Assembly (NCBI GenBank): GCA_905221605.1
Contig: CAJNDS010000558.1
Span: forward strand, 826,159 to 890,158
Direction: 5' to 3'
Source of the DNA: Symbiodinium natans
Lineage: Eukaryota > Sar > Dinophyceae > Suessiales > Symbiodiniaceae
DNA length: 64,000 bases
Positions 1 to 10,793 of this stretch are shown here, piece after piece. A model generated the notes under the pieces. That model had not been told where the DNA came from, did no database searches, and was given only the letters and a program-made list of their open reading frames with translations. Numbering within the stretch: the first letter of the stretch is position 1; every line of letters starts with the position of its first letter. Position numbers and translations under genes: made by a program.

Positions 1-119
1 TTCCCCCCAGCCCAGAATCTGTGCACTCGTGGGAGTACAGGATGTGCCTTGGCAGTGGGTCAAGGGGTTGTTAGGTAATATAGGGTAAAGGGTTTAGGGT
101 TCAGGGCTTAGGGCTTGGG

Positions 120-215
120 TTTTAGGGTTTAGGGCTCAGGGTCTAGGGCTGAAGAGCACAAAACCTTCCATGGCTTTGAGACCGTCAGGGCATGAGCTCC
201 TCATGCGTGAAGGGT
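120..215 (-). other. Possible short exon of G1
   Basis: This non-repeat island between telomeric arrays is open on the minus strand (fragment LKAMEGFVLF) and follows the last confident exon of G1. Length and splice sites are not diagnostic, so it is only a candidate. Confidence 0.2.
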
Positions 216-251
216 TTACGGGGGTTTAGGGTTTAGGGTTTAGGGTTTATA

Positions 252-352
252 AGGTTTAGGGTTTAGGGTTTAGGGTTTAGGGTTTAGGGTTTAGGGTTTA
301 GGGTTTAGGGTTTAGGGTTTAGGGTTTAGGGTTTAGGGTTTAGGGTTTAGGG
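252..352 (+). repeat. TTTAGGG array
   Basis: About 14 near-perfect tandem TTTAGGG units. The island at 353-555 that follows is not recognisably coding. Confidence 0.95.
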
Positions 353-654
353 TTGGGGGCCTTGCTTTTTTTTGAGGTTTTTGGTGGGAACCCTTTTTGG
401 CTTTGGGGACTTAGGAGCGCGCCGGAATCTTCGAAGCTGCAGCGGCACAGGGCGCGCCGAAACCCTACACCGTTTAAACCAGGCTCCAAAAATGGCCAAA
501 AAGCCATTTGTAACAAGGTCTTCGGGCCCAAAAACCTTAAAAAAAGAGCCCATTTAGGGTTTAGGGTATAGGGTTTAGGGTGTTTAGGGTTTAGGGTTTA
601 GGGTATTTAGGGTTTAGGGTTTAGGGTTTAGGGCTACTCGCCCCCCCCCAAGGC

Positions 655-749
655 AAGCTGCATGTTGGCCATGGCCCTGCGGAAGCTCCGATTTTCCTCC
701 GGATTCTGGCGCTTGTACTGGAAAAGGGACGTGTAGTCCTCGGAGGGCC
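655..749 (-). CDS. G1 exon: DYTSLFQYKRQ block
   Basis: The minus strand reads GPSEDYTSLFQYKRQ, then NPEENRSFRRAMANMQL. The upstream border is ACAG|GG and the downstream border is a GC donor after CAGCTT. The flanks are telomeric repeat. The pattern of an aromatic DYTSL block followed by FRRAM.NM fits the family seen in the other 3' exons of G1. Its function is unknown. The adjacent upstream exon also ends with a DYTSL copy (see findings). Confidence 0.6.
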
Positions 750-963
750 CTGTAAAACGTTTGGGGTTTGGGGTTTGGGGTTTAGGGTTTAGGGTTTAGG
801 GTTTAGGGTATAGGGTTTAGGGTTTAGGGTTTAGGGTTTAGGGTTTAGGGTTCAGGGTTTAGGGTTTAGGGGTGCTTTACTTCCTGCTGGTTAGCAGGGA
901 ATGAGGGAATGAGGTACCCTGTACAGTCCCTTACAGGGTATCTGGGGGGGCACATCAACAGTG

Positions 964-1100
964 TGTGAGTTCAAAACCCTCTGAAAAATGTTTCCTGCAT
1001 AGGGTCCTCTTATCAACCCAATAAGAGAAAATGTACTCTTAAACCCAATAATTAAGAGAAAATGTACTCTTCCACCCAATAAGGAAAAATATAAGGGGAA
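964..1100. repeat. Dispersed element family V copy
   Basis: It shares the series CCTCTGAAAAAT, TCCTGCATAGGGTCCTCTT and CAACCCAATAAG with copies near 3237, 34588, 46763, 49209 and 49790. Two partial repeats of the AATAAGAGAAAATGTACTC segment are present here. Confidence 0.6.
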
Positions 1101-1310
1101 GTATGAAAAGCTGCCTAGGGTCGTAGAAGAGCCAGATAGGAACACCATGGGCCGCGTAGTGCCTCAGTGTTTAGGGTTTAGGGTTCAGGCGTCTAGGGGT
1201 TTTCAGGGTTTAAGGTTTAGGGTTTAGGGTTTAGGGTTTAGGGTTTAGGGTTTAGGGTTTAGGGTTTGGTTAAGGGCTCTTGGGGTCTGGGTAGTCCAGA
1301 TTTGGAGGTT

Positions 1311-1446
1311 CACCACGGTACGTAGGAACCCAATTTGAACGATACTGATAACCCAATTCTAAACCTCTTAGAGTACTTCAGGGGCTTACAGGTGGGCTAT
1401 GACTGCACTTCTAATCGGGATACAAGTACCCTGAACCTCCAAGTAG
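1311..1446. repeat. Dispersed palindromic element family III
   Basis: It starts TTGGAGGTTC and ends GAACCTCCAAG. The two halves are imperfect inverted repeats around a central TACTTCAGGGGCTTA. Similar copies occur near 30279, 41163, 41449, 45208 and 56642. Confidence 0.75.
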
Positions 1447-1555
1447 CCAAGTTATAATATGGGGCCCCTTTTTGGGGTTGGTTACTTTTTACGGGCGCCA
1501 TGAGCCACAAAGAAAAAGCAGGAAAAGGGTTACCAGTGGGCTACCAAGGGGTTCA
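1436..1555. repeat. Dispersed element family I copy
   Basis: It carries the family I core CCTTTTTGGGGTTGGTTACTTT and ends AGTGGGCTACCAAG. It lies directly against the family III copy. Confidence 0.65.
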
Positions 1556-1649
1556 AGCGCCAGCACGCACGTCGCGCATGCGGTGCTTGTAACCCTAAAC
1601 CCTAAACCCTAAACCCTAAACCCTAAACCCTAAAACCCTAAACCCTAAA

Positions 1650-1746
1650 CCGAGCAAGCCGGCCGAGTGACAGGGAGGTGTAGTCATTTATCGTGCGCAG
1701 TTGGTGCGCGCAGGGATCCGGATGCTCCAGCGCCTCCTCGCAATGG
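1650..1746 (-). CDS. G1 exon: EHPDPCAHQL block
   Basis: The minus strand reads EEALEHPDPCAHQLRTIND, followed by YTSL. The EHPDP..QL motif follows the SHAWE exon, consistent with one protein. Exact borders are uncertain because an exon-like DYTSL sequence is present both here and in the next exon. Confidence 0.55.
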
Positions 1747-1976
1747 TTTAGGGTTTAGGGTTTAGGGTTTAGGGTTTAGGGTTTAGGGTTTAGGGTTTAG
1801 GGTTTAGGGTTTAGGGTTTAGGGTTTAGGGTTTAGGGTTTAGGGTTTAGGGTGTCGGGTCTAGGGTCTAGGGTCTAGGGTCTAGGGTCTAGGGTTTAGGG
1901 TTTAGGGTTTAGGGTTTAGGGTTTAGGGTTTAGGGTTTAGGGTTTAGGGTTTAGGGTTTAGGGTTTAGGGTTTAGG
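1746..1976 (+). repeat. TTTAGGG array with a TCTAGGG sub-block
   Basis: About 30 TTTAGGG units, interrupted at 1855-1890 by a homogeneous run of TCTAGGG variants. A clustered variant suggests local expansion of single mutated units. Confidence 0.95.
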
Positions 1977-2317
1977 GTCTTGAGGACCGGCTTCCTACAG
2001 GCTCTTGACCTAAACCAGGATGCCCGAACACCGTCACCACTGATCATCAAAACCTAGGAAATGCTCAACTTGCCTCCAGGTACACCCTGTTAGACCTATA
2101 AGCCTGCCTAAACCCCAAACCCTAAACCATCAGACAAGCCAGGGAAATTTATATTTCTATATACATGTAAATGTGTATGTATATGCATATAGTATAGATG
2201 CAATATATTAATCCCTAAACCCTAAACCCTAAACCCTAAAACCTAAACCCTAAACCCTAAACACCCGATCAACCTGAACCCGGAACGCCGGAGCAAGAAG
2301 GCTTCGCGAGCTGCAGC

Positions 2318-2361
2318 CGGGACTCCCAGGCATGAGAGACGCTAATGATGAAAGCATCTTC
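2318..2361 (-). CDS. G1 exon: SHAWE block
   Basis: After a CAAG|GAA acceptor the minus strand reads EDAFIISVSHAWESR. A GC donor can follow TCCCG. It joins in phase 0 to the preceding exon, giving ALRL-EDAF. Repeats flank the island. The role is unknown. Confidence 0.55.
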
Positions 2362-2377
2362 CTTGAGTCGAGGGTTT

Positions 2378-2486
2378 CGGGTTTAGGGTTTAGGGTTTAG
2401 GGTTTAGGGTTTAGGGTTTAGGGTTTAGGGTTTAGGGTTTAGGGCTTAGGGCTTAGGGCTTCGGGTTTAGGGCTTAGGGCTTAGGG
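2378..2486 (+). repeat. TTTAGGG / TTAGGGC array
   Basis: A TTTAGGG run that turns into TTAGGGC units at its right end. Confidence 0.9.
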
Positions 2487-2552
2487 CTTATAGGGATTGA
2501 GGGGAGTCAGCTCAGTCTTTGCAGAGGTAGCAATAGTGATAGCGCGAGTGTT

Positions 2553-2553
<1 letters not shown>

Positions 2554-2635
<82 letters not shown>
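2554..2635. repeat. (CAG)n microsatellite
   Basis: About 27 uninterrupted CAG units in an intron-like stretch of G1. The long homopolymeric reading frames here (poly-A, -L, -C in antisense) are products of the repeat and are not taken as genes. Confidence 0.95.
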
Positions 2636-2636
<1 letters not shown>

Positions 2637-2928
2637 GCCAGATTGGTGGTGGCTGCAATGAACTCCGATGGCAACCACCAAGAAGAACAGGGCTCACAGG
2701 CGACTCTAAGCAAGCAAGGTCATGCCAAAATGAATGCACCACTTGCCACCCCTACCATCCTTGCCATTCAGACCCCGAACCCTAAGCCCTAGATTGCCCA
2801 AACCCTAAACCTGCCACGAAGCTCTTCAAGATCGGAAGCAAGGGGATCCTAACTTCATTCAGCATCTAATTCAAGGGTGTCTCTTGGGATGAGATGGGAA
2901 ATTGAAGGATTCCAGGCCAGGCGTGCAC

Positions 2929-2992
2929 AAGGCGAAGGGCCTCTTCCCAGTCCACAATCTCCTCTTGTGTGACGAGTGCCGTCACCTCACCG
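2929..2992 (-). CDS. G1 exon, acidic segment
   Basis: After GCAG| the minus strand reads GEVTALVTQEEIVDWEEAL, ending RL before a GT donor (GTGCAC). Its 64 nt give phase 2 in and phase 0 out, matching the next exon. No family is recognised for this segment alone. Confidence 0.55.
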
Positions 2993-3002
2993 CTGCTTGG
3001 GG

Positions 3003-3103
3003 TTTAGGGTTTAGGGCTTAGGGCTTAGGGTTTGGGGTTTAGGGTTTAGGGTTTAGGGTTTAGGGTTTAGGGTTTAGGGTTTAGGGTTTAGGGTTTAGGG
3101 CTT
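3003..3103 (+). repeat. TTTAGGG array
   Basis: About 14 units with some TTAGGGC and TTTGGGG variants at the left. It adjoins the upstream edge of the G1 exon ending at 2992. Confidence 0.9.
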
Positions 3104-3236
3104 AGGCCCTGAAACCAAAAACTCTGAGTCCTAAGCTCTGCCCGAAATCCTGCAGGGTTTAGGGCAAGTTCATGGTCCACAAGCTTGAAAAAGGCGATCA
3201 TAGTACAGGATAGATAGAACATCACTCGGATGGCCC

Positions 3237-3332
3237 TAAAGACCCTCTGAAAAATATTCCTGAATATGACACTCTTCAACCCAATAAGGGGAAAAAATGT
3301 CCCAAGGACCTACCTGGATCATATGGCATGTG
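3237..3332. repeat. Dispersed element family V copy
   Basis: It reads ACCCTCTGAAAAATATTCC, then CTCTTCAACCCAATAAGGGG and AATGTCCCAAGGACCTACCT. This is the clearest copy of the family. Confidence 0.7.
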
Positions 3333-4560
3333 GTTAGGTCCCCAGTGTTAAAAAAAAAAACTTCAAACCGCATGTTGCATGAACTAACCCAGGGGCATGG
3401 CAAAAAACCCTTCCTTATATTCTCCTTTTTGTGGGTTCAGGGGTATGGGTTGGGGGTATGGTGAACTTATTTTTTAGATCCTAGATCTTCTTTTGGGTCG
3501 GCCATCAGAGTCTTTGCGCGTGGTTTTCCACAAGAGAGACTCTTGAAGTAGAGGCTGAGTGAAGTTAGGAGCCCCTTTCTACAGTGAGCCCCAACTCTAT
3601 TACTATGTGCTTAAGAACCCCCAAAAACATTTAAAAACACAAATGAAAAAATAAGGAGGAATGTCGTATTTTTGGGGTGGTTTCAAGCAGATAGCCCTAA
3701 ACCCGAAACCCTAAAGTCCTGCTGAGGGCTCGCTACCAACACGCGAGCGACCTGAAAGCACAGAACGTGCAGCCCAGGTAAAGCTGGGGCTGCTGGATGC
3801 TCTCAGGCAAAGTAAGGCCCAAAGGTACAGACCCTAAACCCAAAACAATTGCCGGTGCACCTAGCCCCCCCCCCTCCCAGACCATGTCTGAGACCATTTC
3901 TGAGCTTTTTTGGGCTTCTCTCAGACCATGTCTGACGTGAGGGGCAAGTTGTAAGAAGGCAAGGAATTCGATGGCAGAAATGACCCCATGATTTTCTTTA
4001 TGTGCGGCCACCAGGAAGCTTCTCAGGAGCTTTGGGCCGCTTCGATTCTGATGAAAGGCAACCCTTTTCACAGCCTGGTTTTGATACGGGGGGGTCGTAG
4101 TTTTGAATTTTCAAGGCAACGAATCGACGAAGGATGCCAAACGCCTTCAAACAAGCAGGTAGGGACACTGGCCCGGTCGGGGCAGCGGCTCCCTGCGGTA
4201 ACCCAAACCAATCTGTGAAACACATGCCATACGCCTTCAAACAAGCACGTCCCGAGTTTGATGATGAAGGGCTACCCCCGTGACCTTTTCACAGCCTAGT
4301 TTTGGTCAAGGGAGGGCAAAATATTCGGGCAGCGTTTGCTAGAACTTCATCTCTTTGCAGCCCTGCCCCCGCGAGGCTCGGGACGGTGCTGCAAAAGCGT
4401 GCACAGTGGTACAGCATGCCCCCGCTGGAAAAGCAAAACCAGACCTTAGGAACCGCACCCTAAAAACAAATATGCAGGGTGGCTTGGGGTGGGCTGACCG
4501 CCGCCCGATGTTGCGAGCGACCCGGGCAGGAGGGGCCGGTTAGAAAAAACGAGGTGAGGC
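3333..4560. other. Non-repeat stretch without recognisable gene
   Basis: A 1.2-kb stretch almost free of telomeric repeats. Several frames are open for 60-110 codons on both strands, but none shows a recognisable domain or joins to a G1 exon. A duplicated phrase (ACGCCTTCAAACAAGCA) occurs at 4140 and 4230. I see nothing firmly assignable. Confidence 0.4.
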
Positions 4561-4665
4561 CCCGGAGCCCAGCGAGCAACCCAGAACATAACACCCTAAA
4601 CCCTAAACCCTAAACCCAAAACCCAAAACCCAAAACCCTAAACCCTAAACCCTAAATCCTAAAAC

Positions 4666-4765
4666 CTACCTGTTGCCAGGGTAGGGTTGCGCGCCCCAGC
4701 CTGCTGTCCCGACTTGTCCACGAAAGTCGCGCGCTCGGCTTCCTGCGCACATCCCTCCCCTCCCA
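4666..4765 (-). other. Possible short exon of G1
   Basis: This island between opposite-facing repeats is open on the minus strand (GCAQEAERATFVDKSG). It lacks a recognisable domain. It is placed here because it matches the size and spacing of the accepted G1 exons. Confidence 0.3.
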
Positions 4766-5039
4766 CAAGTTTAGGGCTTAGGGCTTAGGGTTTAGGGTTT
4801 AGGGTTTGGGGTTTAGGGCTTAGGGTTTAGGGTTTAGGGTTTAGGGTTTAGGGTTTAAGGTTTAGGGTTTTAGGGTTTAGGGTTTAGGGTTTAGGGAGTG
4901 AGGGAATCTAGAAGTCTAGGAACGCTGCAAAATTCCAGGCGATGGAGTCCTTAAGTCTGTAAACCCGTAATGCTGCACCTCCCCGCAAACGCTAGAAGCC
5001 CTGGGCCCTTTAAAACGGGATCTACGGGGTTCTTTTACT

Positions 5040-5160
5040 AGACCCGGGAGTAACCTAAGAATAAAAAAGGTACCCTTTTTGGTTTTAAGGGGATTATAAG
5101 GGAACCATAGGGAACCCCAACCCTACAAAAAGGAAAAAAGGGCCTACTCCCGGTCCTAGT
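5040..5160. repeat. Dispersed element family Ib
   Basis: It reads AGTAACCTAAGAATAAAAAAGG, then TTTTTGGTTTTAAGGGGATTA and GGGCCTACTCCCGGTCCTAG. It is related to copies at 17485, 32100, 58070 and 60780. Confidence 0.65.
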
Positions 5161-5169
5161 TCAATGGGG

Positions 5170-7980
5170 GAAGATGACTGCCAGTCGAAAGTAAGGGGAT
5201 CTCAACAGGGCTTGGGACCAGTGCAAGCAAAAGTTACCCTAACTAGAATTCGAAGCCCTACAACAACAAACAAAGCCCCTAAACTCAAGTAACTCAACAA
5301 CCCTAAGCCCTAAGCCCTACACCCTCAACCCTAACCCTTAAACGTTAAACCCTAAACCCAGAATAGCAGAGGAATCGTTGCCGTTGAGCTTCAGGCAGGC
5401 ACTAGGGAGTCAAGGGTTCCGGACTTCGTTTATTACGCTGGCACCTTTGGGAGGTCTATGGGCTAGGGGCTAGGGTTTAGGGTTTAGGGTTTAGGGTTTC
5501 GGGTTTCGGGTTTCGGGTGTAGGGTTTAGGGTTTGGGGGTTTAGGATTCTAGGGCTACAGCCCTCGGCCTTAAGCTGAGTGCTTGAGGCGGGAGTGCCAC
5601 CCCGAGCCAGGAAGATCAAAATGTTCAGAAGCAGCTGGCTCTCGAAATTCGGGTCCCTTCCCGGGGAGGCTTTTGTAAGCAATCATGGGCACCTCATAAT
5701 CTCAAAGCCCAAGACCTTAACCCTAAGCCCTAAACCCTAAACCCTAAGCCCTACACCCTAAACCCTAAACCAATGAGGACGAACAGGCTTCATGGTCTCC
5801 AAAAGAACCTTGCCTGCCGGCGCGGCAGCACGCGGCCTTCCTGACAAAGACCCTAAACCCTAAACCCTACACCCTAAACCCTACAATCCTAAACCCTAAA
5901 CCAAAACCAAAAAAACCTGAACCCTGAACCCTAAACACCCAAGCCCCTGTAACTTGAAATTGTTCAAAAGCCAAAAACGAAACTCCTCGAAACTCCCCAA
6001 AACTTTTCTCGAAACTTTCCCGGAACCTGAACCCTGAAAAATTTCAACAAACCCTAAACCCTACGTAAACCCTAGACCCCAAACCTAAGCGTAAGCCTCC
6101 ACTCGTATCGGTTTAGGGTTTCGGGGTTCGGGCTTTAAGGCTTAGGATTTCAGGTTTAGGTTTGAGGGCCCTTCGCTTGGTCGGAAAGAAAGCAAGGACC
6201 AAGGACTAAGGACCAAGGACTCGAGGTCGACTTCTTGTTCATCTTTCCTTGCCCTGTGTTCTCCACGCAACACCTCGAGAACCCACCCCCGACCAGGCCA
6301 TTCTCTCGGCAGTTCTCTCGCACCCTCGAACTCGAAGAAAGACACAAAGAAACCCCAGCAGACAGTGTGACACAAGATACCCGCAGTTTCTTGCATCATT
6401 GTCTAGATCGTAAGCTCTAAGAATGAAAGCCAAACACTTTAGAAACCCTGAAGCTCCAAACCCCCCAAGAGCCCTCAATCCTAAGCCCAAACCAGCAAGC
6501 ATTTGATCCCTAGACCCAACTATAGGGGGCTTAACAACTAGCAGAAGGCTTTGGGGGTTTTTTAGTATATCGATATAGGAACGATAAGGGAATAGGATCA
6601 GTGCTTATTCCGACCCCTGAACCCTAAACTTTAGAAACCCTAGCATCCCTAGAAACCCTCTCGAAACCCTGAAAACCCTAGAAACCCTAGAAACCTACAA
6701 ACCCTAGAAACCCCAAAACCCTAGAAGGCCTAAACAATTAAAAGACCTAAACCCTAGAACCCTAAGCCCTAAGCCCTAAGCCCTAAGCCCTAAACCCTAA
6801 ACCCTAAACCCCAAACCCTAAACCGCCCCTAAGGCCCCACAGCCCAAATCCCTGGGATGGCTAGGGCAACTTGGAGCCGAAGCATTGCCTTGGCGAGATG
6901 CCAGAGGTACCTTGTAGGGTTTAGGGTTTAGGGTTTAGGGTTTAGGGTTTAGGGTTTAGGGTTTAGGGTTTAGGGTTTAGGGTTTAAGGTTCAGGGTTCA
7001 GGGTTCAGGGTTTAGGGTTTAGGGTTTAGGGTTTAGGGTTTAGGGTTTAGGGTTTAGGGTTTAGATTCAAAGAATCCCGGATAAGGATAGAGCAACGCTA
7101 CCTAACCCAACATATAGACACACATGAACCGCCAACCCTGAACCCCAACCCCCCCCCCTCCAGGTCAACTTGTAACGCCTTGGCTTTGCAGTTCTTGCTC
7201 ACGGCGAGAAGAGGCATGAGGCTAAGGAAGCTTGCCCAAACTCGTCTTGTGGTTACAGACCACCCGTGCATTTCCATCTGTAGTAGAGACGTTGATAGGG
7301 GATTTCTTAGGATATGTACGTGGTCCCCCAAGCATGGGCCCTTAAAAAATGGACCCCGTCTACATACCTTGTATACCCTATACAACCCAGGGGCCCATAC
7401 CTCAGTACCGTCTACCCTAAACCCTAAACCCCTAAACCCTAAACCCGGGTCCAGATTAAGGGCCCATGAAACTACCCTACTTAGAGGTTGGCAGCATTGG
7501 CAAGCGAGTCTGGATTTGTCCGAATGGCTGCCTAGACCTAAACCCTAAATCCTAAACCCTAAATCCTAAACCCTAAACGCTAAATCCTAGATCCTAAACC
7601 CTAAACCCTAAACCCTAAACCCTAAACCCTAATCGTGAACAGCTCCGGGAAGGGCACTCGGCACGCACGGGACCTGAGTCGACATCCGATTGCAGGCATG
7701 CCAAGAGCTTGCGCCGAGTGGAGCCATGAAACCCTCAACCTTAAGCCCTAAACCCTAAACCCTAAACCCTGAACCCTAAACCCTAAACCCTAAACCCCTA
7801 AACCCTAAACCCCTAAAACCCTAAACCCGCCTTGCTTGGGTTGGGGTGGTTGAGGCCATTCCTAAACTCCGAAACTCCGAAACAAAGACCCCCGAAAACT
7901 AAAAAAACCTCGGTGCCCCACGGCAGCCTTGGGAACCCGACGGGCACCGCGAGGAGAGTGACGAGGGAAGCCAAGCTCTT
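5170..7980 (-). other. Repeat-rich region with small unassigned islands
   Basis: Short non-repeat islands at about 5770-5850, 6830-6915, 7630-7730 and 7900-7978 are each open on the minus strand and have exon-like size and flanks. None contains a recognisable domain. A longer island at 6140-6540 is open on both strands and also unrecognised. Some may be G1 exons. Confidence 0.3.
6917..7064 (+). repeat. TTTAGGG array
   Basis: About 20 units, with a central block of TTCAGGG. Confidence 0.95.
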
Positions 7981-8159
7981 TGGGTTTAGGGTTTAGGGTT
8001 TAGGGTTTAGTGTTTAGGGTTTAGGGTTTAGGGTTTAGGGTTTAGGGCTTAGGGTTTAGGGTTAGGGGGTTTAGGGTTTAGGGTTTAGGGTTTCGGTTTT
8101 CGGGTTTCGGTTTAGGGTTTAGGGTTTAGGCTTTAGGGATTAGGCTGTAGGGGGGGGCC

Positions 8160-8221
8160 TCCGAAGATCCATCTTCTCCCGGTCATAAAGGGCTCTGGCG
8201 CCCATTTTGGTCGCGGTTTCG
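8160..8221 (-). CDS. G1 candidate exon
   Basis: After TCAG| the minus strand reads ETATKMGARALYDREKMDL, followed by RRP. The phase (2 in) fits the candidate exon at 8444. No domain is recognised. The downstream border is uncertain. Confidence 0.4.
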
Positions 8222-8344
8222 CTGATCAGACCGGAACCCAAACCCCAAAAGGGCAAACGGTCACCGAAACCCTAAACCCTAGACCCTTAAGCCTAAACCC
8301 TAAACCCTAAACCCTAAACCCTAAACCCGAAACCCGAAACGATG

Positions 8345-8444
8345 CAAGCAGAGGGAACTGGGAGCCAGGCGAATGTTGGCTGCCAGGAGAAAGCCTCCCA
8401 AGGCCCCAGGATCCTTGAGGCCATAGGTGACGTCCTTCGAATTT
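8345..8444 (-). CDS. G1 candidate exon
   Basis: After CCAG| the minus strand reads NSKDVTYGLKDPGALGGFLL, then AANIRLAP. It has telomeric repeats on both sides and no recognised domain. Borders are approximate on the 3' side. Confidence 0.4.
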
Positions 8445-8474
8445 CTGGAGAAAAAAAGGCCCTAATCTCCTATT

Positions 8475-8617
8475 CGGGTTTAGGGTTTAGGGTTTAGGGT
8501 TTAGGGTTTAGGGTTTAGGGTTTAGGGTTTAGGGTTTAGGGTTTAGGGTTAGGGTTTGGGGTTTGGGGTTTAGGGTTTAGGGTTTAGGGTTTAGGGTTTA
8601 GGGTTTAGGGTTTAGGG
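8475..8617 (+). repeat. TTTAGGG array
   Basis: About 20 units, with two TTTGGGG variants near the middle. Confidence 0.95.
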
Positions 8618-9099
8618 GTCGGGCATTCCTAAAGGTTTCAAGGGTTTAAGGCACCCTAAACGGCTCAGAGCCTAGGGCTTCGCAAGCCCTGAATTACTAA
8701 GCCCTACGGTCATCCTCGGCTTACTCCCAACAGCAGAGGCCCCTTGGGCGGCACTCCCTTGAAGGAAAAAAAGGCAAAAACAATGTAGGGACTCAAAACT
8801 CCAGCATGAACCCCAATTCTCCTGAACGATTCCAATTGTGTACTTTCTTGTGAATGCCAATGTTTAGGGTTTAGGGTTTAGTTCCAGGGAGGGGGAGGCG
8901 GAGGGGGAGGCTTGCCAGTCGGGGGTGTGGTGTACACAGCCTCAGCCCTCCATACTCTCCGAACCCCCCTGAACTACGCACGCCACATGTGAATCAAGCA
9001 GAGCCCGAAATCCAGTGGGTTGTGCCGAGTGCCTCGGGTTCTGGCCTTAGGGTTTAGGGTTAGGGCCCAGGTTCCACTAGAATGTGGGTCATCTCCAGC

Positions 9100-9202
9100 C
9101 TGTTAGCCCAGTTTGGATTTTTTTTCAGGGGCATCCGGGTTGGCTACAACACAAGGAACCATGAACCAAAAAAAGGGAAAAGCATAACACTGGGCTATCA
9201 AG
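9100..9202. repeat. Degenerate family I element
   Basis: It starts GTTAGCCCAG, holds GGTTGGCTACA and GAACCAAAAAAAGGGAAAAG, and ends CTGGGCTATCAAG, so it has the family I ends and core with substitutions. Confidence 0.5.
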
Positions 9203-9783
9203 CCAGAATTCGCAGCAACCCCGCCCCCTCTCGACCCCCCCCCCCCCCCCCGCCAAAAAAAGCTCCTCTGACATCCTTCTGTTGACGAAATCTTCCTGCC
9301 CAGCATGCTAGGGTCTGGGGTTTAGGGGTTCCGGTTTTAGGTTGGGCTAGGGCATGCCCCCCACTCAAGAAAGAGTGACAACTACTATATCAGGGCCGTC
9401 TTATTGCCTTGCCGCGGGACTACGAATAGGATGGAGGCAAAGCCCAACATTTTATGGATGCGCTGTGGGGTGTATACTCAGCTGCTCTTAGAATTTGTCT
9501 CCAACGAACTTAACTCTTGAACTTATGGTCCCTGATAATAATAGAACCAACTAAACGGACATCAACAGTCCAATAAAGAACAAGCTCTGGGGGACGCCAT
9601 GAAAACAGATGAAGGTTGCCAGGATAGCCTGTTTGGGAAGGAGGGAGGGAGGGACGCCGGCTCAACCCCCTTTTCAGTCAATATCACTCAACCATGCAGA
9701 ATTTGGAACAACCCTCTTGCTTTTTCTCCAACCCCAAGCCCTAAACCCTCAAACTTGAGCCCTACTTGGTAGACAAATTGCCA

Positions 9784-9893
9784 CATTTCAATAAGTGGTA
9801 CCCCTTTGGGGTTGGCTACTTTTACCAGGGAACCCAGAACCACAAAAAGGGCAAAAGGGTACCACTGGGATCCACTTGTCTACAGAGCCTAGA
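9784..9893. repeat. Family I element
   Basis: It holds GGTACCCCTTTGGGGTTGGC, then GAACCCAGAACCACAAAAAGG. Its ends are CTTGGTAGACAA and TTGTCTAC, an inverted pair. GAGCCCTA precedes it and GAGCCTA follows, a likely eroded target duplication. Confidence 0.6.
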
Positions 9894-9949
9894 AACCCTA
9901 AACCCTAAACCCTGAACCCCAAACGCTGACCCAAAACCCTGCACGGGAC

Positions 9950-10034
9950 GCCTGGGAAGCCCCGAAAGCCTGAGTCCCAACTCCAACCGTCGACGCCGTG
10001 CCTCGTACACTTCCTTGCTTGCGTTCCGTGGCAG
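9950..10034 (-). CDS. G1 candidate exon, frame uncertain
   Basis: This island follows an AAACAG| acceptor. Two frames are open: one gives SKEVYEARRRRLELGLRLSG, the other TERKQGSVRGTASTVGVG. I cannot choose between them without a transcript. Confidence 0.3.
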
Positions 10035-10054
10035 GGGGCTGTTTAAGGTTCTAG

Positions 10055-10365
10055 GGTATGTAAGGGCATGTAAGGGTGTATGTAAGGGTATGTAAGGGTA
10101 TGTAAGGGTATGTAAGGGTATGCAAGGGTATGTAAGGGTATGAAAGGGTATGTAAGGGTATGTAAGGGTATGTAAGGGTATGTAAGGGTATGTAAGGGTA
10201 TGTAAGGGTATGAAAGGGTATGTATGTAAGGGTATGTAAGGGTATGTAAGGGTATGTAAGGGTATGTAAGGGTATGTAAGGGTATGTAAGGGTATGTAAG
10301 GGTATGTAAGGGTATGTAAGGGTATGTAAGGGTATGTAAGGGTATGTAAGGGTATGTAAGGGTTC
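10055..10365. repeat. 10-bp minisatellite (GGGTATGTAA)n
   Basis: About 30 tandem copies of a decamer GGGTATGTAA, with occasional GGGTATGAAA and GGGTATGCAA. The 123-codon antisense frame rich in TYPYIPLH is produced entirely by this repeat. Confidence 0.97.
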
Positions 10366-10664
10366 GAGGGCTTATAGGGTCTATGTTGCGTTTGCAGGGT
10401 TGTCTGCGTTTCATTCAGGTTAATATAGATTTTAGAGGACTTCTAGGGACTAGAGGGCTTACAGGGTCCAGAGGGCTTATAGGGGGTGCACAGGGTGTTA
10501 AGATGCTTTGGGCTTATAGGGTTTAGGACTTAAAGGTTCTGGGCAGTAAGGGTTTCTGACATAGCCATGTCGGAGAAGAGCCGTGATGCCAATCTTTGGA
10601 GAAGCCTTTGCGGCCACTCTCGTTTGTGAGCACCTCGCCAGTGCCCAACGTGAAAAACAAGCTC

Positions 10665-10793
10665 AGAAGACTTGTTGATGGTCACGATGCTCTTGCCGAT
10701 GGCGTCGGAGGTAGGACTCTGCTGGTCTCTGGGAGTTCGGCTGAGGGTCGAAGTTCGAAGGCTTTTTAGGCTGGGGCCTGGTGATGTTTAAGC
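10665..10793 (-). CDS. G1 exon, proline/glutamine-rich
   Basis: After CCAG| the minus strand reads LNITRPQPKKPSNFDPQPNS, then QRPAES. The first codon is completed by the upstream exon across a family I element, keeping the frame. A stop occurs at 10663, so a donor must lie before it or the gene ends here. Another overlapping frame (SDAIGKSIVTINKSS) is also open, so the 3' part is uncertain. Confidence 0.4.

Noticed and set aside
252-352. Chromosome end
   Set aside because: Arrays occur in both orientations over the full 64 kb with genes between, so they are interstitial.
2481-2742. Antisense frames with poly-Cys, poly-Ala or poly-Leu
   Set aside because: They are three readings of one CAG microsatellite with no conserved flanks.
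10055-10365. CRISPR array
   Set aside because: The repeats are contiguous with no unique spacers, and the setting is eukaryotic.
10043-10414. 123-codon frame with repeated TYPYIPLH
   Set aside because: Wholly produced by the GGGTATGTAA minisatellite.
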